This document shows positions 16,986 to 26,809 of a DNA stretch of 64,000 nucleotides, one piece after another. How positions within the stretch are numbered: position 1 is the stretch's first letter; every line of letters starts with the position of its first letter. The notes under the pieces are model-generated. The model was given only the letters and a program-made list of their open reading frames with translations, had not been told where the DNA came from and did not search any database. Both the position numbers and the translations under genes were made by a program. The stretch covers positions 27,835-91,834 of the forward strand of contig CAZHFW010000013.1 in assembly GCA_964531675.1 (NCBI GenBank), in the 5' to 3' direction. This DNA comes from CAZHFW01 sp964531675 (GTDB lineage: Bacteria > Planctomycetota > Phycisphaerae > Phycisphaerales > UBA1924).

Positions 16986-17666
16986 TCAGAACGGGATGGG
17001 CTGCCCCTCGTAGTTGAGGAACTTGCCCGAGTCCGAGAGCTTGAGGCGATCGGCGACCGCGATGAGCGAGCGGATGCTCTCGGCGGGGTCGAGGGGTGCG
17101 TCGGGTCCGCCCATGTCGGTCTTGTTCCAGCCCGGGCAGAAGCTCACGACGATGATGCCGTCGGGGATGAGATCCTTGGCCATGCGCGCCGAGATCATGT
17201 TGAGGGCCGCCTTGCTCGCGCAGTAGGCGTAGCTGAACCCCTGCCTGCCGTAGGTGATCGAGCCGAGCGTGCTGGAGATGTTCAGGACCTTCTTCTGGTG
17301 TCCCGCGCGGAGATTGGAGGCCAGCGCCCGGGTGAGCAGCGCGGGCGCGAAGGTGTTGATCCGAAAGACGCGCTCGAAGGCCTCGACGGAGATGGATTCG
17401 AAGGAGGGATCCTGCTCGGTCACGCCCGCGTTGTTCACCAGGATGTCGATGCTGCGGCCCTTGAGCTTGTGGGCCAGCGCCTGGATGCTGTGCGGGTCTG
17501 AGACCTCAAGCGGCACGATTTCCTTGGCGAGGCTGATCAGATCGAGCGGGAGCTTCTGCTGACTGCGGACCGCGGCGATGACGTGATCGCCGCGCTGCGC
17601 GTAGTGCTTGACGAACTCGAGGCCCAGACCTCGGTTGGCGCCGGTGACAAGAACCGTGCTCGACAT
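16986..17666 (-). CDS. Short-chain dehydrogenase/reductase
   Basis: The 226-residue classical SDR has the cofactor motif TGANRGLG at residues 8-15, LVNNAGV in the middle, and the catalytic Ser (NISSTLGS) with Tyr-x3-Lys (YCASK). The C-terminal FCPGWNKTDMGG is typical of this subgroup. It catalyses NAD(P)-dependent alcohol/carbonyl interconversion; the substrate is unknown. A GGAG site lies upstream of the ATG. It is the first gene of a pair with the DinB-family gene. Confidence 0.88.
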   Translation of the reverse strand: MSSTVLVTGANRGLGLEFVKHYAQRGDHVIAAVRSQQKLPLDLISLAKEIVPLEVSDPHSIQALAHKLKGRSIDILVNNAGVTEQDPSFESISVEAFERVFRINTFAPALLTRALASNLRAGHQKKVLNISSTLGSITYGRQGFSYAYCASKAALNMISARMAKDLIPDGIIVVSFCPGWNKTDMGGPDAPLDPAESIRSLIAVADRLKLSDSGKFLNYEGQPIPF

Positions 17667-17746
17667 GCGTGGCTCCGTGGTTGCTCGACGCGGGTGGTTG
17701 GATGCACCCGCTGCTTCGGGGTTTCCTGAACTTCAGACTCAGCGCC

Positions 17747-18076
17747 TCAGCCGGGCTTCTTCCAGCCCGATTCCTTGTCTTTTCCGAGGACGCCCGCGGA
17801 CTGCTTGATGCAGCGCAGGCACGCGTGCTCGGTCGAGTGGATCGGGCTGGTCCAGTGGAGGCCTTCGCGGTGCTCCAGGCAGAGCCGGCACGTCGCGTCC
17901 GGGGGGAGCGCCGACCCGACCTGCTGGAGCACGACCTCGGTGTACGCGACCGTGAGGCACGACGAGCAGATCAGGCTGCCGCGATGCCCCTCCACCATCG
18001 GGCGGTCCTCCGCCCACGAGCGGCGGCAGAAGTCGCACTTGAAGAAGTCATTGCCCTGGGCGTTCTCGTCGTGCAT
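17747..18076 (-). CDS. Stand-alone ClpX-type zinc-finger protein
   Basis: The 109-residue protein contains CDFCRRSWAEDRPMVEGHRG...CSSC, the spacing and order of the ClpX N-terminal C4 zinc-binding domain (C-x2-C-x~18-C-x2-C). A second pair of Cys-x2-Cys motifs follows (CRLCLEH, CLRCIK), suggesting two zinc sites. No AAA+ domain follows. It begins three bases after the stop of the ABC exporter gene, so it is almost certainly in the same transcript. In ClpX this domain dimerises and binds adaptors; here a protein-binding role is inferred. Confidence 0.72.
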   Translation of the reverse strand: MHDENAQGNDFFKCDFCRRSWAEDRPMVEGHRGSLICSSCLTVAYTEVVLQQVGSALPPDATCRLCLEHREGLHWTSPIHSTEHACLRCIKQSAGVLGKDKESGWKKPG

Positions 18077-18079
18077 GGT

Positions 18080-19921
18080 TCAGCTCAGGAGCTGGTTGCG
18101 GGCCAGGTTCGCGTAGATCTCGCAGCGGGTCAGGAGTTCGCGGTGGGTCCCGATGTCCACCACGCGGCCCTGATCCATGACGACGATGCGGTCGGCGTTG
18201 AGGACGGTGCTCAGGCGGTGGGCCACGATGAGGCACGTCCTGCCGTGGGAGAACTCGCCGATGGCCTCGGCGATCTTGGCCTCCGAGTCGGCGTCGATCA
18301 TGCTCGTCGCCTCGTCGAGGATGAGGATCGCGGGGTTGCGGAGGATGGCCCGCGCGATCGCGATGCGCTGGCGCTGGCCGCCGGAGAGCGAGAGCCCCTG
18401 CTCGGCGACCGGCGTGTCGTAGCCTTGCGGGAGCTTCTCGATGAACTCGTGGGCGCGGGCCTGCTTGGCCGCGTTGACGATCTGTTCCTGGGTCGCGACG
18501 CCGGCGCCGTAGGCGATGTTGGCGCGGATGGTGCCCTGGAAGAGCACGGTCTCCTGGGTGACCACGCCGATCTGCGAGCGGAGGCTCCGCACGCCGACTT
18601 CGCGGATATCCCTGCTGTCGACGGTCACTTTGCCCGACTGGGGATCAAAGAGGCGGGGCACCAGCGCGAGAAGGGTCGTTTTGCCTGAGCCGTTGGGTCC
18701 GACGACCGCGACGGTCTCGCCATGGCGGACCGAGAGCGACACGTTGCGGAGCGAAGGCTCGCGGGCGGTGGGATACGTGAAGGTGACGTCGTCGAAGGCG
18801 ATGGAGGAGGCGTGCCTGGGGAGCTTGGGGAGCTTGACGCCATGGCCGGGCTCGGGCGTTTCCTTGAGCAGTTCGAGCACGCGGTCGGCGCCCGCGCTGG
18901 AGGCCTGGATGTCGTTGAGCAGGCCCGTCAGGGGCTTGAGCGAAGCGCCCGCGGCGCCGAGCGCGACGAGGGTCATGAAGAAGTCGGCGGGGTTCAGGGC
19001 GCGGTCGATGATCGCCTTGGCCGCGACCAGGACCAGACCGCCCAGGACGAAGATCGCGAGCGTCTCGACCAGCGGGCTGGCGATGGCGCGGGCGGTGCGG
19101 ACGCGGTTGAGCTCGCGCATCACCTGCTTGTTCAGGCGGTGGAAGCGACCCGCTTCGTAACGCTCGGTGGTGTGCACCTTCACGACGCGGAGGCCTTGCA
19201 AGGCCTCGGTGGTCGCGCGGTACAGGTCCGCCTGCGAGTGCAAGGCCGAGCGGCTGGCCCGGCGGATCTTCTTGCCGAGCTTGCGGATGATCGTGCCCAG
19301 CACCAGCCCCACGCCGATCGCGATGAACGCCAGGCGGGGCTCGATGAGGAACGCTGCGGTCAGGGCCGAGACGCCCTTGGTGACCTGGGCCAGGGCCTTG
19401 GAGAGCAGCGTGTTGAACCCGGTGCCCAGGCTCGACGTGTCGTTGATGATCCGGCTGATCGAGTCCATCGGGCCGGAGGCGACGATGGTCTTCAGCGGAA
19501 GCCTGAGCGTGCGGTGGAAGCACTCGCGGCGGATCGCGGTGATGCTCCGGTTGACCACCGTGAGCGAGAGGTAGGCGTGCAGGAAGTTTGCGGTGGCCCC
19601 GAAGACCGTCAGGACCGCCAGGCCGCAGACGCTCCAGAGGATCGCGTCGAACTGCGCGCTCTTGTCGTGCCCGCCCGGGAGGAGATTGAGGACGGAGCTC
19701 GGGACCGCGACGCCCGTGCGGACCGCCAGGGCCATGGAGCCCTCGGCGGCCAGTTCGCGCAGGCTGGTCGGATCTTCGTCGAGGACGCGCTCGAGCAGAG
19801 GCCTGACCGCGACGATGCCCGCGCCCATGCTTCCCGCAGACATGATCGCGAAGAACACCGCGCCCACCACGGTCACGCGGTAGCGGAGCATGCGACGGGC
19901 CAGCTGCCAGAAGGGGCTCAC
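18080..19921 (-). CDS. ABC exporter, fused permease and ATPase (MsbA/lipid-peptide type)
   Basis: The 613-residue half-transporter has six membrane helices in residues 1-330 and one nucleotide-binding domain in about 370-600. The domain has Walker A GPNGSGKTT, Q-loop region IGVVTQETVLF, signature LSGGQRQRIAIARAI, Walker B ILILDEATSMID and the switch His in VAHRLSTV. This architecture works as a homodimer exporting lipids, peptides or drugs; the substrate is not evident. It starts with GTG; TACGCT lies 9 bases upstream. The ClpX-type zinc-finger gene follows directly. Confidence 0.92.
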   Translation of the reverse strand: MSPFWQLARRMLRYRVTVVGAVFFAIMSAGSMGAGIVAVRPLLERVLDEDPTSLRELAAEGSMALAVRTGVAVPSSVLNLLPGGHDKSAQFDAILWSVCGLAVLTVFGATANFLHAYLSLTVVNRSITAIRRECFHRTLRLPLKTIVASGPMDSISRIINDTSSLGTGFNTLLSKALAQVTKGVSALTAAFLIEPRLAFIAIGVGLVLGTIIRKLGKKIRRASRSALHSQADLYRATTEALQGLRVVKVHTTERYEAGRFHRLNKQVMRELNRVRTARAIASPLVETLAIFVLGGLVLVAAKAIIDRALNPADFFMTLVALGAAGASLKPLTGLLNDIQASSAGADRVLELLKETPEPGHGVKLPKLPRHASSIAFDDVTFTYPTAREPSLRNVSLSVRHGETVAVVGPNGSGKTTLLALVPRLFDPQSGKVTVDSRDIREVGVRSLRSQIGVVTQETVLFQGTIRANIAYGAGVATQEQIVNAAKQARAHEFIEKLPQGYDTPVAEQGLSLSGGQRQRIAIARAILRNPAILILDEATSMIDADSEAKIAEAIGEFSHGRTCLIVAHRLSTVLNADRIVVMDQGRVVDIGTHRELLTRCEIYANLARNQLLS

Positions 19922-19984
19922 AAGGGGCTGAGCGTAGGAGCTCTCGACCCTCGACGCCCGGCCGATCCGGGTTTGGTTCGGTGT

Positions 19985-21388
19985 TTACTTGCGGGCCAGC
20001 TCGGGAATCAGCAGGCCGAGCTCCCAGCGCAGACATTGCTCGAGGCTGGGGGTGAGGAACGTGAACCCCGCGCCCTCCAGAGCTTCGGGCACCACGTTGG
20101 TCCCGCGGAGCAGGACTTCACGGCCCATCTCGCCGAAGGCGGCTTTGAGGAGCCACTCGGGAATGTTGCCGAGCCTCATGACCTTGAGGAGCCTCGCGAG
20201 GGTCTCGGCGAACTCGAACTGACGCACCGCGCCGGGGGCGGCCAGGTTCACCGGACCGGCGACGTGCTCGTTCATCAGGGCAAAGTGCAGCGCGCCGATG
20301 GTGTCGTCGATGCTGATCCAGGGCCAGTACTGGAAGCCATCGCCCAGACGCCCGCCCAGGCCGAGCTTGAACTTGGATTCGAGCTCCGCCAGAGCGCCGC
20401 CTTCGGAAGAGAGCACGATACCGATGCGCGGCAGCACGAGCCTCACGCCGAGCTCTTCGACAGGCTGGGCCGCACGCTCCCACTCGACGCACAGATCCGC
20501 GAGGAAGCCCTCGCCCGGGCGGGAATCTTCGGTGAGGGGCTCGACGCCGCGATCGCCGTAGTACCCGATGGCAGAGGCGGAGATGAACGTGCGGGGCTTG
20601 GCGCCAAGGGAGGCGATGGTGCGGGCCAGCAGCGCGGTGCTTTCGATTCGGCTGTTGCGGATCTCTTCCTTGGTCTTGCGGCTCCACGACTGATTCAGCG
20701 TCGCGCCCGCGAGGTGGATGATCGTGTCCGCGCCTTCCAGGGCCGCAGCATCGACCTGGCCTGAAGCGGGATCCCAGCGGATCTCCACGCCGCCCTCGCG
20801 ATGACGGGGTTCGCGGCGGACCAGCGCGTCGACGCGATGTCCCGCGGTCGTGAGGAACGCGCAGAGCTGCCTGCCGATGAGCCCCGATGCGCCGCTGACG
20901 ACGATGCGCTGGCGCGGGGCCGACGCGAAGGCCTGCTGGCGGACCAGGTCCAATCTCGTGCGCGCATGGCGGTAGATGAACGTGCGGTCCAGATCGCGGA
21001 CGATCGCCTTGGCGGTGCCGCTGCGCCCAAGGACCGCGGTGGGCATCTCGTAGCGGAGGTTGTCCTGCAGCAGCCCGATGGTCGGGTTGAAGCGAGCGCC
21101 GGTGCGGCGGTCCTTCAGGAAGCGGTGTTCGTGCGTCCAGCTCGCGAACGGGCCGCGGGTCTGGAACTCGTCGAAGCCCTCGGTGGTGGGCGCGAAGCGG
21201 GCCTCGTAGCGCGAGCCATGGATGTCGAGGGACACGCTGCCTTCGGGTGTCCCGACGCGTTCCTCGTGGACGATCTTGATCTGCTCCCACGGAGGCGTCA
21301 GGCGCGCGGTGATTCCCGGGGCGCTGTGATACGCCTGCAGGACCGCCGGCACGACCGGCATCACGCTGGTACGCGAGTACTCGGGCAT
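19985..21388 (-). CDS. SRPBCC domain fused to TIGR01777-family epimerase
   Basis: The 467-residue protein has an N-terminal ligand-binding SRPBCC-like domain (about 1-155: LTPPWEQIKIVHEERVG ... FASWTHEHRF) and a C-terminal NAD(P)-binding SDR-type domain (about 165-460). The latter has VSGASGLIGRQL, HLAGATLNQSW, SASAIGYYGDRG, LPRIGIVLSSEGGAL and VNLAAPGAV. These are the marks of the TIGR01777 (YfcH) family. The fusion is known in several phyla. The substrate is unknown. It lies 98 bases from the FAD oxidoreductase on the same strand. Confidence 0.87.
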   Translation of the reverse strand: MPEYSRTSVMPVVPAVLQAYHSAPGITARLTPPWEQIKIVHEERVGTPEGSVSLDIHGSRYEARFAPTTEGFDEFQTRGPFASWTHEHRFLKDRRTGARFNPTIGLLQDNLRYEMPTAVLGRSGTAKAIVRDLDRTFIYRHARTRLDLVRQQAFASAPRQRIVVSGASGLIGRQLCAFLTTAGHRVDALVRREPRHREGGVEIRWDPASGQVDAAALEGADTIIHLAGATLNQSWSRKTKEEIRNSRIESTALLARTIASLGAKPRTFISASAIGYYGDRGVEPLTEDSRPGEGFLADLCVEWERAAQPVEELGVRLVLPRIGIVLSSEGGALAELESKFKLGLGGRLGDGFQYWPWISIDDTIGALHFALMNEHVAGPVNLAAPGAVRQFEFAETLARLLKVMRLGNIPEWLLKAAFGEMGREVLLRGTNVVPEALEGAGFTFLTPSLEQCLRWELGLLIPELARK

Positions 21389-21486
21389 CGACCCCTGAGT
21401 ATCGGTCGGCAGAGCCCCGCGGATGGGGGTCGCCCGGGATTCCGAGGGAAGCGACTGGCGATCATTTTGAGTTATCGGACGCTGAT

Positions 21487-22755
21487 TCAGCGGCGGTCTT
21501 CGATCAGGTCGCTCAGGACGGCGTCCGCCGCACGCCTTCCCGAGACCATGGCCCCGTTCAGGCTGGCGTTCTCGCGGTGGTCCCCGGCGACGAAGAGCCT
21601 GGGCTCGATCCGGGCGGGCCTGTACGGATTGGCCAGCGCGCCGGGGAGCTGCTGGGGAAGCGCGTGCGGGATCTCGTAGGTGCGCAGGTGCTTCCAGGCG
21701 TCCACCTGATCGCCGAACCAGCCCCGCATCTGCGCGATCGCGGCGTTCTGGAGTCGAGCCGCGTCCAGGTCCGCGACCGCGCCGGCGGTGGAGAGGGAGA
21801 TGAGGTGCTTGCCCTGGGGGGCGTAGCCCGGCGCGACCAGCGAGTGGACCGCGACGTGATTGATCGGGCCGGCGCCATCACCATCGAGGACGAGGATCGG
21901 TTCATCCACCGGGGCGCGCTCGGCGGCGAAGTAGAGCGTCGTAGAAGAAACCCAGAGGGTGTTGAGGTCACGAGCACGCGTGCCGGTGAGGGCCGCGGCG
22001 GCATGGCTCTCGGTCGCGACCACCACCGCGGCGGCGTCGAGCGTCTGACCCGAGTCGAGCGTCACCATGCCAGGCTCAACCTTGGCGACGCGGGTGTTGA
22101 GCCTGAGCGAGCCATCGGGAAGTCCGGCGGCGAGCTGCTCGGGGATGCGCTGCATGCCGCCTGCGGGGAGGGCGGTCGTTCCCGAGTTGAACATGCGGAA
22201 CGTGAACTCGAACATCCGGCTGGAGGTCTGCAGCGAGCGATCGAAGAAGACGCCGCCAAAGAACGGGCGGAAGAATCGGTCGATGGAGGCCTCGGAGAAC
22301 CCCTCGTGCCGGAGACGATCGATCGTGGATGACTCGGGGCGTCTCCAGAGATCATCGAGGGATCCCGCGAGGATGCGCTGGCGGAGCACGCCGAGCTTGA
22401 GCTTGTCGGTGGGCGTGGAAACAGGTGAAAGGAACGCGGCGGCCGCGTCGATGGGCTTCTTCCACGGATCGGCGACGCGGTGGAACTTTCCCTGGAAGCG
22501 GATCAGCGCGCCGGGGTAGAACGTGCCGAGCTTGAGCGCGTCCATGTTGAGCACCGCCTGGGCCTCGGGATAGGCGGTGAGGAGCACCTGGAACCCGCGA
22601 TCCAGGGCGAAGCCATCGACCATGTCCGTGCGCACGCGCCCGCCGACCGCGTCCTGTCCTTCCAGGACGAGGACCGGGACGCCTTGGGCGCTGAGGTGCT
22701 TGGCGCAGCAGAGGCCGGCCAATCCGGCGCCCACGATGATCACGGGTCGGGTCAT
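21487..22755 (-). CDS. FAD-dependent amine oxidase/protoporphyrinogen oxidase-like oxidoreductase
   Basis: From the ATG at 22755 the 422-residue protein opens with the dinucleotide-binding motif VIIVGAGLAGLCCAKHL, then GGRVRTDMVDGFALDRGFQVLLTAYPEA. Near the C-terminus it has the second FAD contact (RLFVAGDHRENASLNGAMVSGRRAADAVL). This pattern fits the monoamine oxidase/HemY/phytoene desaturase superfamily; the closest described group is FAD oxidoreductases of unknown substrate. There is no membrane anchor. No terpenoid or haem genes are adjacent to narrow the role. Confidence 0.85.
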   Translation of the reverse strand: MTRPVIIVGAGLAGLCCAKHLSAQGVPVLVLEGQDAVGGRVRTDMVDGFALDRGFQVLLTAYPEAQAVLNMDALKLGTFYPGALIRFQGKFHRVADPWKKPIDAAAAFLSPVSTPTDKLKLGVLRQRILAGSLDDLWRRPESSTIDRLRHEGFSEASIDRFFRPFFGGVFFDRSLQTSSRMFEFTFRMFNSGTTALPAGGMQRIPEQLAAGLPDGSLRLNTRVAKVEPGMVTLDSGQTLDAAAVVVATESHAAAALTGTRARDLNTLWVSSTTLYFAAERAPVDEPILVLDGDGAGPINHVAVHSLVAPGYAPQGKHLISLSTAGAVADLDAARLQNAAIAQMRGWFGDQVDAWKHLRTYEIPHALPQQLPGALANPYRPARIEPRLFVAGDHRENASLNGAMVSGRRAADAVLSDLIEDRR

Positions 22756-22821
22756 GCCCGCATTGTGCGCACGCACGCGGCGGTTCTCAAAGCCCGCGGC
22801 AAGTTCGTGCGCGCGATTCGA

Positions 22822-23781
22822 TCAGAAGCGAGCCCAGGCGAACCCCGGAGGGATCAGATCCTCGCGGTTGTTGAGAATCCCGACCAGGAACTCCAGTCCT
22901 TCGGCGAGGCGCGGGCCGGGGCGATTGAAGTACTGGTTGCCATCGACCAAATACACGCGCCGATTCCGGACCGCGGGGAGCGAGTTCCACCAGGGCTGCG
23001 TGAAAAGTGCGCGGGCCATCTCACGGGTGCGGGGAAGGTCGACGCCGCAGGGGCAGATCACGAGGACTTGCGGCTGGGACGCGACCAGGACTTCGGGCGG
23101 AACGCGGACGGACTTGCCGGCCTTGCGGTAGGCCTGTTGCATGCCTTCGGCGGTGCCGGCTTCGGGGTCGGGGGTGGGCGGATTGAGCGGATGGACGCCG
23201 CCGGCGCGTTCGATGAGCTGGGGCGTCCAGTGGCCTCCGATGAACAGCGGGTCGGTCCATTCCAGGAAGGCGACCGATGGGCCATCGATGAAGGCGTTGA
23301 CGTGCTCGATGGCCTGGAACATGCGTTCCCGCAGCGCGGAGACCGCGGCGAGGGCCTGAGGTTCGAGTCCCACGGCACGTCCCACGGTCATGTGGTCGTC
23401 GAGGACCGCCTCCACGGTGTGGGGGTTGAGGCTGACGATGGCGGGGACCGGATCGAGGGTGGAGGCGATGCCGCGGACGGTGTTCAGGTCGATGGAGCAG
23501 ACGGCACAGAGGTCCTGGGTGAGGATCACGTCGGGTTTGAGATCCCTCAACTTCTGGACGTCGAGGGTGTACAAGGACTGACCGGTCGAGAGCTGATCGC
23601 GGACTTGGCGGTCGATTTCGGCGGGATCGGAGACGCCCGGGGCACGCTGTCCTGTGAGGACGGGGCGGTCGAGGATGGTGCGGGGGTGGTCGCATTCGTG
23701 CGACCGCCCGACGAGGAGGTGCTCGCCGCCGATCTGACAGAGGATTTCGGTCGCGGATGGGAGCAGGCTGACGACGCGCAT
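22822..23781 (-). CDS. BtuF/FecB-like periplasmic-binding-fold protein without signal peptide
   Basis: The 319-residue protein from the ATG at 23781 starts directly with the fold (MRVVSLLPSATEILCQIGG), followed by LVGRSHECDHP, LKPDVILTQDLCAVCSI and WTDPLFIGGHWTPQLIERAGG. It ends in a trimmed helical lobe. The family binds cobalamin or iron chelates for ABC import. Many bacteria have a leaderless, probably cytoplasmic version like this one, whose job is unclear. No BtuC/BtuD genes are in the window. It is divergent from gspD. Confidence 0.8.
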   Translation of the reverse strand: MRVVSLLPSATEILCQIGGEHLLVGRSHECDHPRTILDRPVLTGQRAPGVSDPAEIDRQVRDQLSTGQSLYTLDVQKLRDLKPDVILTQDLCAVCSIDLNTVRGIASTLDPVPAIVSLNPHTVEAVLDDHMTVGRAVGLEPQALAAVSALRERMFQAIEHVNAFIDGPSVAFLEWTDPLFIGGHWTPQLIERAGGVHPLNPPTPDPEAGTAEGMQQAYRKAGKSVRVPPEVLVASQPQVLVICPCGVDLPRTREMARALFTQPWWNSLPAVRNRRVYLVDGNQYFNRPGPRLAEGLEFLVGILNNREDLIPPGFAWARF

Positions 23782-23986
23782 GGGTTGGGGCTCGGCGGGG
23801 GTTGAAGAGCCAGTGGCGGCATGTCCGGGGGTGGTGGAGAAAGACCCGGAAAAGGGCCAAACAAGGGGGCCGGAGAACGGGTATAACCATACCGTTCCCG
23901 ACGGCGTGAGCCGGGCGGGATCCAGACGCCTCATGGGCGTGGGAGCGAGCAGCGTGGAACGCGATCACGGATCGGACAGGAGCAGC
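23782..23986. promoter_or_regulatory. Divergent spacer with palindromic TATA element (btuF-like / gspD)
   Basis: CGGGTATAACCATACCG at 23878-23894 contains the inverted repeat GGTAT-AACC-ATACC and offers a TATAAC -10 box for gspD. No clear -35 is visible. A strong GGACAGGAG ribosome-binding site precedes gspD. Confidence 0.35.
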
Positions 23987-26776
23987 ATGGACGCGTTTGG
24001 CAGGATCGGCAATCGGGCGAGGGTTCCGCTGATGATGCTGGTGCTGGTCGCGGGGAGCGCGACAGCGTGGCAGGAAGGCGGCCGTCCCGAGGCGCAGCCG
24101 TCATCGCCGGCGGTGCAGCCCGCGACGGCGCCAGCTGCCCAGCCCAAGGTCCCGCCGCTGCCTCCCGAGGCGATCGCCAAGGAACGCGAAGCGATGGAAG
24201 CGGCGCGGCGCGCGATGGATCAGGCGCAGCGCGAGCAGGCCGCACGGCAAGGTGACGCGCAGCCCGCAGCGGGGCAGCCTGCGGCGCCGGTGCAGGTCAC
24301 GCCGCCGCCGGCGGACGGAACGGTTCCCGCTGCGGCTCCCAGCACGGCTCCCGCGTCGGAAGGGCCGCGGACCGGGGGCGTGGTGACGCTCGACGCGCAG
24401 CCTGGCCCTGATGAGGTCTCGCTGGCGGCGTTCTCTGAGCCTGTCGAACTCACGGCGCTGGTGGATTACGTCGCCAAGACGCTCAACATCAACGTGGCGC
24501 TCAAGTCCGGGCTGGCGGGGACGGTGGTGTTCAACCGGGGCGTGATCGTCAAGAAGGACCGGCTGATCCCGCTGCTTGACGCGCTCCTGGGACAGCAGAA
24601 CTTCACGATCACGCTGGACCGCTCGGGCTTCTACACGGTGCATCCGATCCAGGACGTGGCGGTGAACGTCACGGGCGAGACGGGCACGACGCGGATCATT
24701 TCCACCCCCAACGTGAAGCCTTCGGCGCTGAAGACCGCGATCGAATCGCAGTTCGGCGCGGCGGGGCAGTCGGGCAAGGCGTACGCGTATGTGGATGAGC
24801 TGGGCGTGATCGTCGCGACCGATACGCCGCGGAAGCTCGAGGCGCTGGAGGATCTGGTCAACGCGCTGCTCAAGAAGCGGTCCACGCTCGCGTTCACCGC
24901 GATCCCGCTGGAGAACGTCGGCGCGCAGGTCGCCAGGCAGCGGGCGCTGGAGCTGGTCGGGCAGGCGAGCCAGAACACGCTGCGGACGATCGGGCAGGGC
25001 GAGAATCAGCAGATCGTGAACAACAACGGCGTGGTCGGCGGACCCGGCGGCGGCGGATCGGGGCAGTTTGAGAACCTCGGCGATCGCCTGATCGTTGATC
25101 CGGTGGGCAACGGCCTGATCTTCCGCGGCACGCCCGACGAGGCGACGCAGGTCAAGGAGCTCGTCAAGGTCATCGATCGTCCGACGTCGCTCCAGCCAGT
25201 GCGCTATTACGCGGGGAGCGCCGCCAAGCAGATCGCGGACTTCGCCAGGCAGACCGGCCTTGGCGAGGTCATCACGATCTCGGACACCTCGTCCAATCGC
25301 CAGAGCCCCTACGGCGAGTTCAACTTCCCCGCCCAGTTCATGCAGGGCCAAGGGGGAAGCGGTTCCAACCAGCCCATCGCGGGCGGTTCGGTCATGGTCG
25401 TCGACGAAGCGCGGGGCGTGATCATCTACTACGGCACGCCTTCCCAGCAGCTCGAGATGAAGAGGCTGGCCGAGGCGCTGGACACCCAGAGCGATCAGGT
25501 CGTTCTCAAGATCTACAAGCTCAAGCACAACGACGCGGAGAAGGTCGCGGAGCTCATCAACGGGCTGATCACCAATCAAACGCCCGCGGGCGAGTCTTCC
25601 CTGACCGGGGGCAACAGCACCGGCTTTGCGGGGAACAACTCGAACAGCCGCCGTCGAACCCAGCCCGCCAGGCCCGCAAACGCCGAGGCGCTTTTCGGCG
25701 ATTCGGCTCAGAGCCAGGGCTCGGGCGATGCGCTCTCGATCCCTGAAGGCGAGGCCTTCGCGATCGCGGACAAGGCCAACAACCAGGTCCTGATCAAGGC
25801 GGCGGAGAAGCAGCAGGAGCAGTTCGCCAAGCTCATCGAAGGGATCGACCTGCGCCGGCCTCAGGTGTACATCGAGTGCAAGATCGTCGCGGTGAATGCG
25901 ACGGATACGTTCAGGCTCGCGTTCGAAACCCAGCTTCTGCAGGCGGGCGGGGACGCGGTGCTGAACACCAACTTCGGGCTCTCGACGTTCCCGACCGGCT
26001 CGTCGCTCGACTCTCGCAAGAACCCGTCGACGACCCTGACGGGCCTGACCGCGGCGATCATCAAGAGCAACAACGTGCCCTTGATCATCACGGCGCTGCA
26101 GAACCAGTCGGACACGCAGATCCTCTCATCACCAACGCTGCTCGTGGACGACAACGAGGAGGCCAAGATCGCGTCGGTGGATCAGCAGCCCACGACGACG
26201 AGCAACCAGAGCACGAGCACGACGTCGACGAGCTTCAACGGGTACGAGAGCGCGGGTACGGAGTTGACGGTCAAGCCTCAGATTTCCGAGGGCGGGTACC
26301 TGAGGCTCAAGTATGAGGCGAAGCTCTCGAGCTTCACCGGGACGGGATCCAACGGCATCCCGCCTCCCAAGCAGGAGAACACGGTCAACAGCGAGAGCGT
26401 GACGGTGCCTTCGGACATGACGGTGGTCGTGGGCGGGCTGACGCTCGACACCCGCCGGAAGACCGTGGTGAAGGTGCCTCTGCTTGGCGACATCCCGATC
26501 GTCGGGCAGCTCTTCAAGGACGACAACAAGGACGATCGCAAGACGACCTTGTACATCTTCCTGACGCCCCGCATTCTGCGTGATCAGAACTTCGCGGATC
26601 TGCGGCTTTTGACCAAGGGCCCGCAGATGCGGTCCAAGGTGGCCGACGACATTCCGACGATGCAGCCCACGGTCATGCCTTCGGTGCCTTTGGAGACGGT
26701 GCCCGCGCTGCCTCAGCTCCCGCCGGGCGAGGAGCCCAAGGACGCGGCGCCGGCACCGGCGCGGCGGGATCAGTGA
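23987..26776 (+). CDS. gspD: Type II secretion outer-membrane secretin GspD
   Basis: ATG at 23987 follows GGACAGGAG and gives 929 residues. A signal peptide ends near VAGSATA-WQEG, and a long Pro/Ala/Gln-rich linker follows. An N0-like domain (about 140-220: VELTALVDYVAKTLNINV) and KH-like N1-N3 repeats (IYKLKHNDAEKVAELINGL, with a Gly/Asn/Ser-rich loop) come next. The secretin domain is at about 625-865 (VYIECKIVAV, LSSPTLLVDDNEEAKI, VPLLGDIPIVGQLF, TTLYIFLTPRIL). It forms the outer-membrane channel for folded exoproteins. It lies 33 bases before gspE, so the pair is one operon. Confidence 0.93.
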   Translation: MDAFGRIGNRARVPLMMLVLVAGSATAWQEGGRPEAQPSSPAVQPATAPAAQPKVPPLPPEAIAKEREAMEAARRAMDQAQREQAARQGDAQPAAGQPAAPVQVTPPPADGTVPAAAPSTAPASEGPRTGGVVTLDAQPGPDEVSLAAFSEPVELTALVDYVAKTLNINVALKSGLAGTVVFNRGVIVKKDRLIPLLDALLGQQNFTITLDRSGFYTVHPIQDVAVNVTGETGTTRIISTPNVKPSALKTAIESQFGAAGQSGKAYAYVDELGVIVATDTPRKLEALEDLVNALLKKRSTLAFTAIPLENVGAQVARQRALELVGQASQNTLRTIGQGENQQIVNNNGVVGGPGGGGSGQFENLGDRLIVDPVGNGLIFRGTPDEATQVKELVKVIDRPTSLQPVRYYAGSAAKQIADFARQTGLGEVITISDTSSNRQSPYGEFNFPAQFMQGQGGSGSNQPIAGGSVMVVDEARGVIIYYGTPSQQLEMKRLAEALDTQSDQVVLKIYKLKHNDAEKVAELINGLITNQTPAGESSLTGGNSTGFAGNNSNSRRRTQPARPANAEALFGDSAQSQGSGDALSIPEGEAFAIADKANNQVLIKAAEKQQEQFAKLIEGIDLRRPQVYIECKIVAVNATDTFRLAFETQLLQAGGDAVLNTNFGLSTFPTGSSLDSRKNPSTTLTGLTAAIIKSNNVPLIITALQNQSDTQILSSPTLLVDDNEEAKIASVDQQPTTTSNQSTSTTSTSFNGYESAGTELTVKPQISEGGYLRLKYEAKLSSFTGTGSNGIPPPKQENTVNSESVTVPSDMTVVVGGLTLDTRRKTVVKVPLLGDIPIVGQLFKDDNKDDRKTTLYIFLTPRILRDQNFADLRLLTKGPQMRSKVADDIPTMQPTVMPSVPLETVPALPQLPPGEEPKDAAPAPARRDQ

Positions 26777-26809
26777 TCGAGCGGGATTGAGAGACGGGCA
26801 CGAGCGGGA

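Noticed and set aside
23361..23370. GTTCGAGTCC, a possible tRNA T-arm.
   Set aside because: It lies inside the btuF-like coding sequence, and no matching acceptor, D or anticodon arms can be drawn around it.
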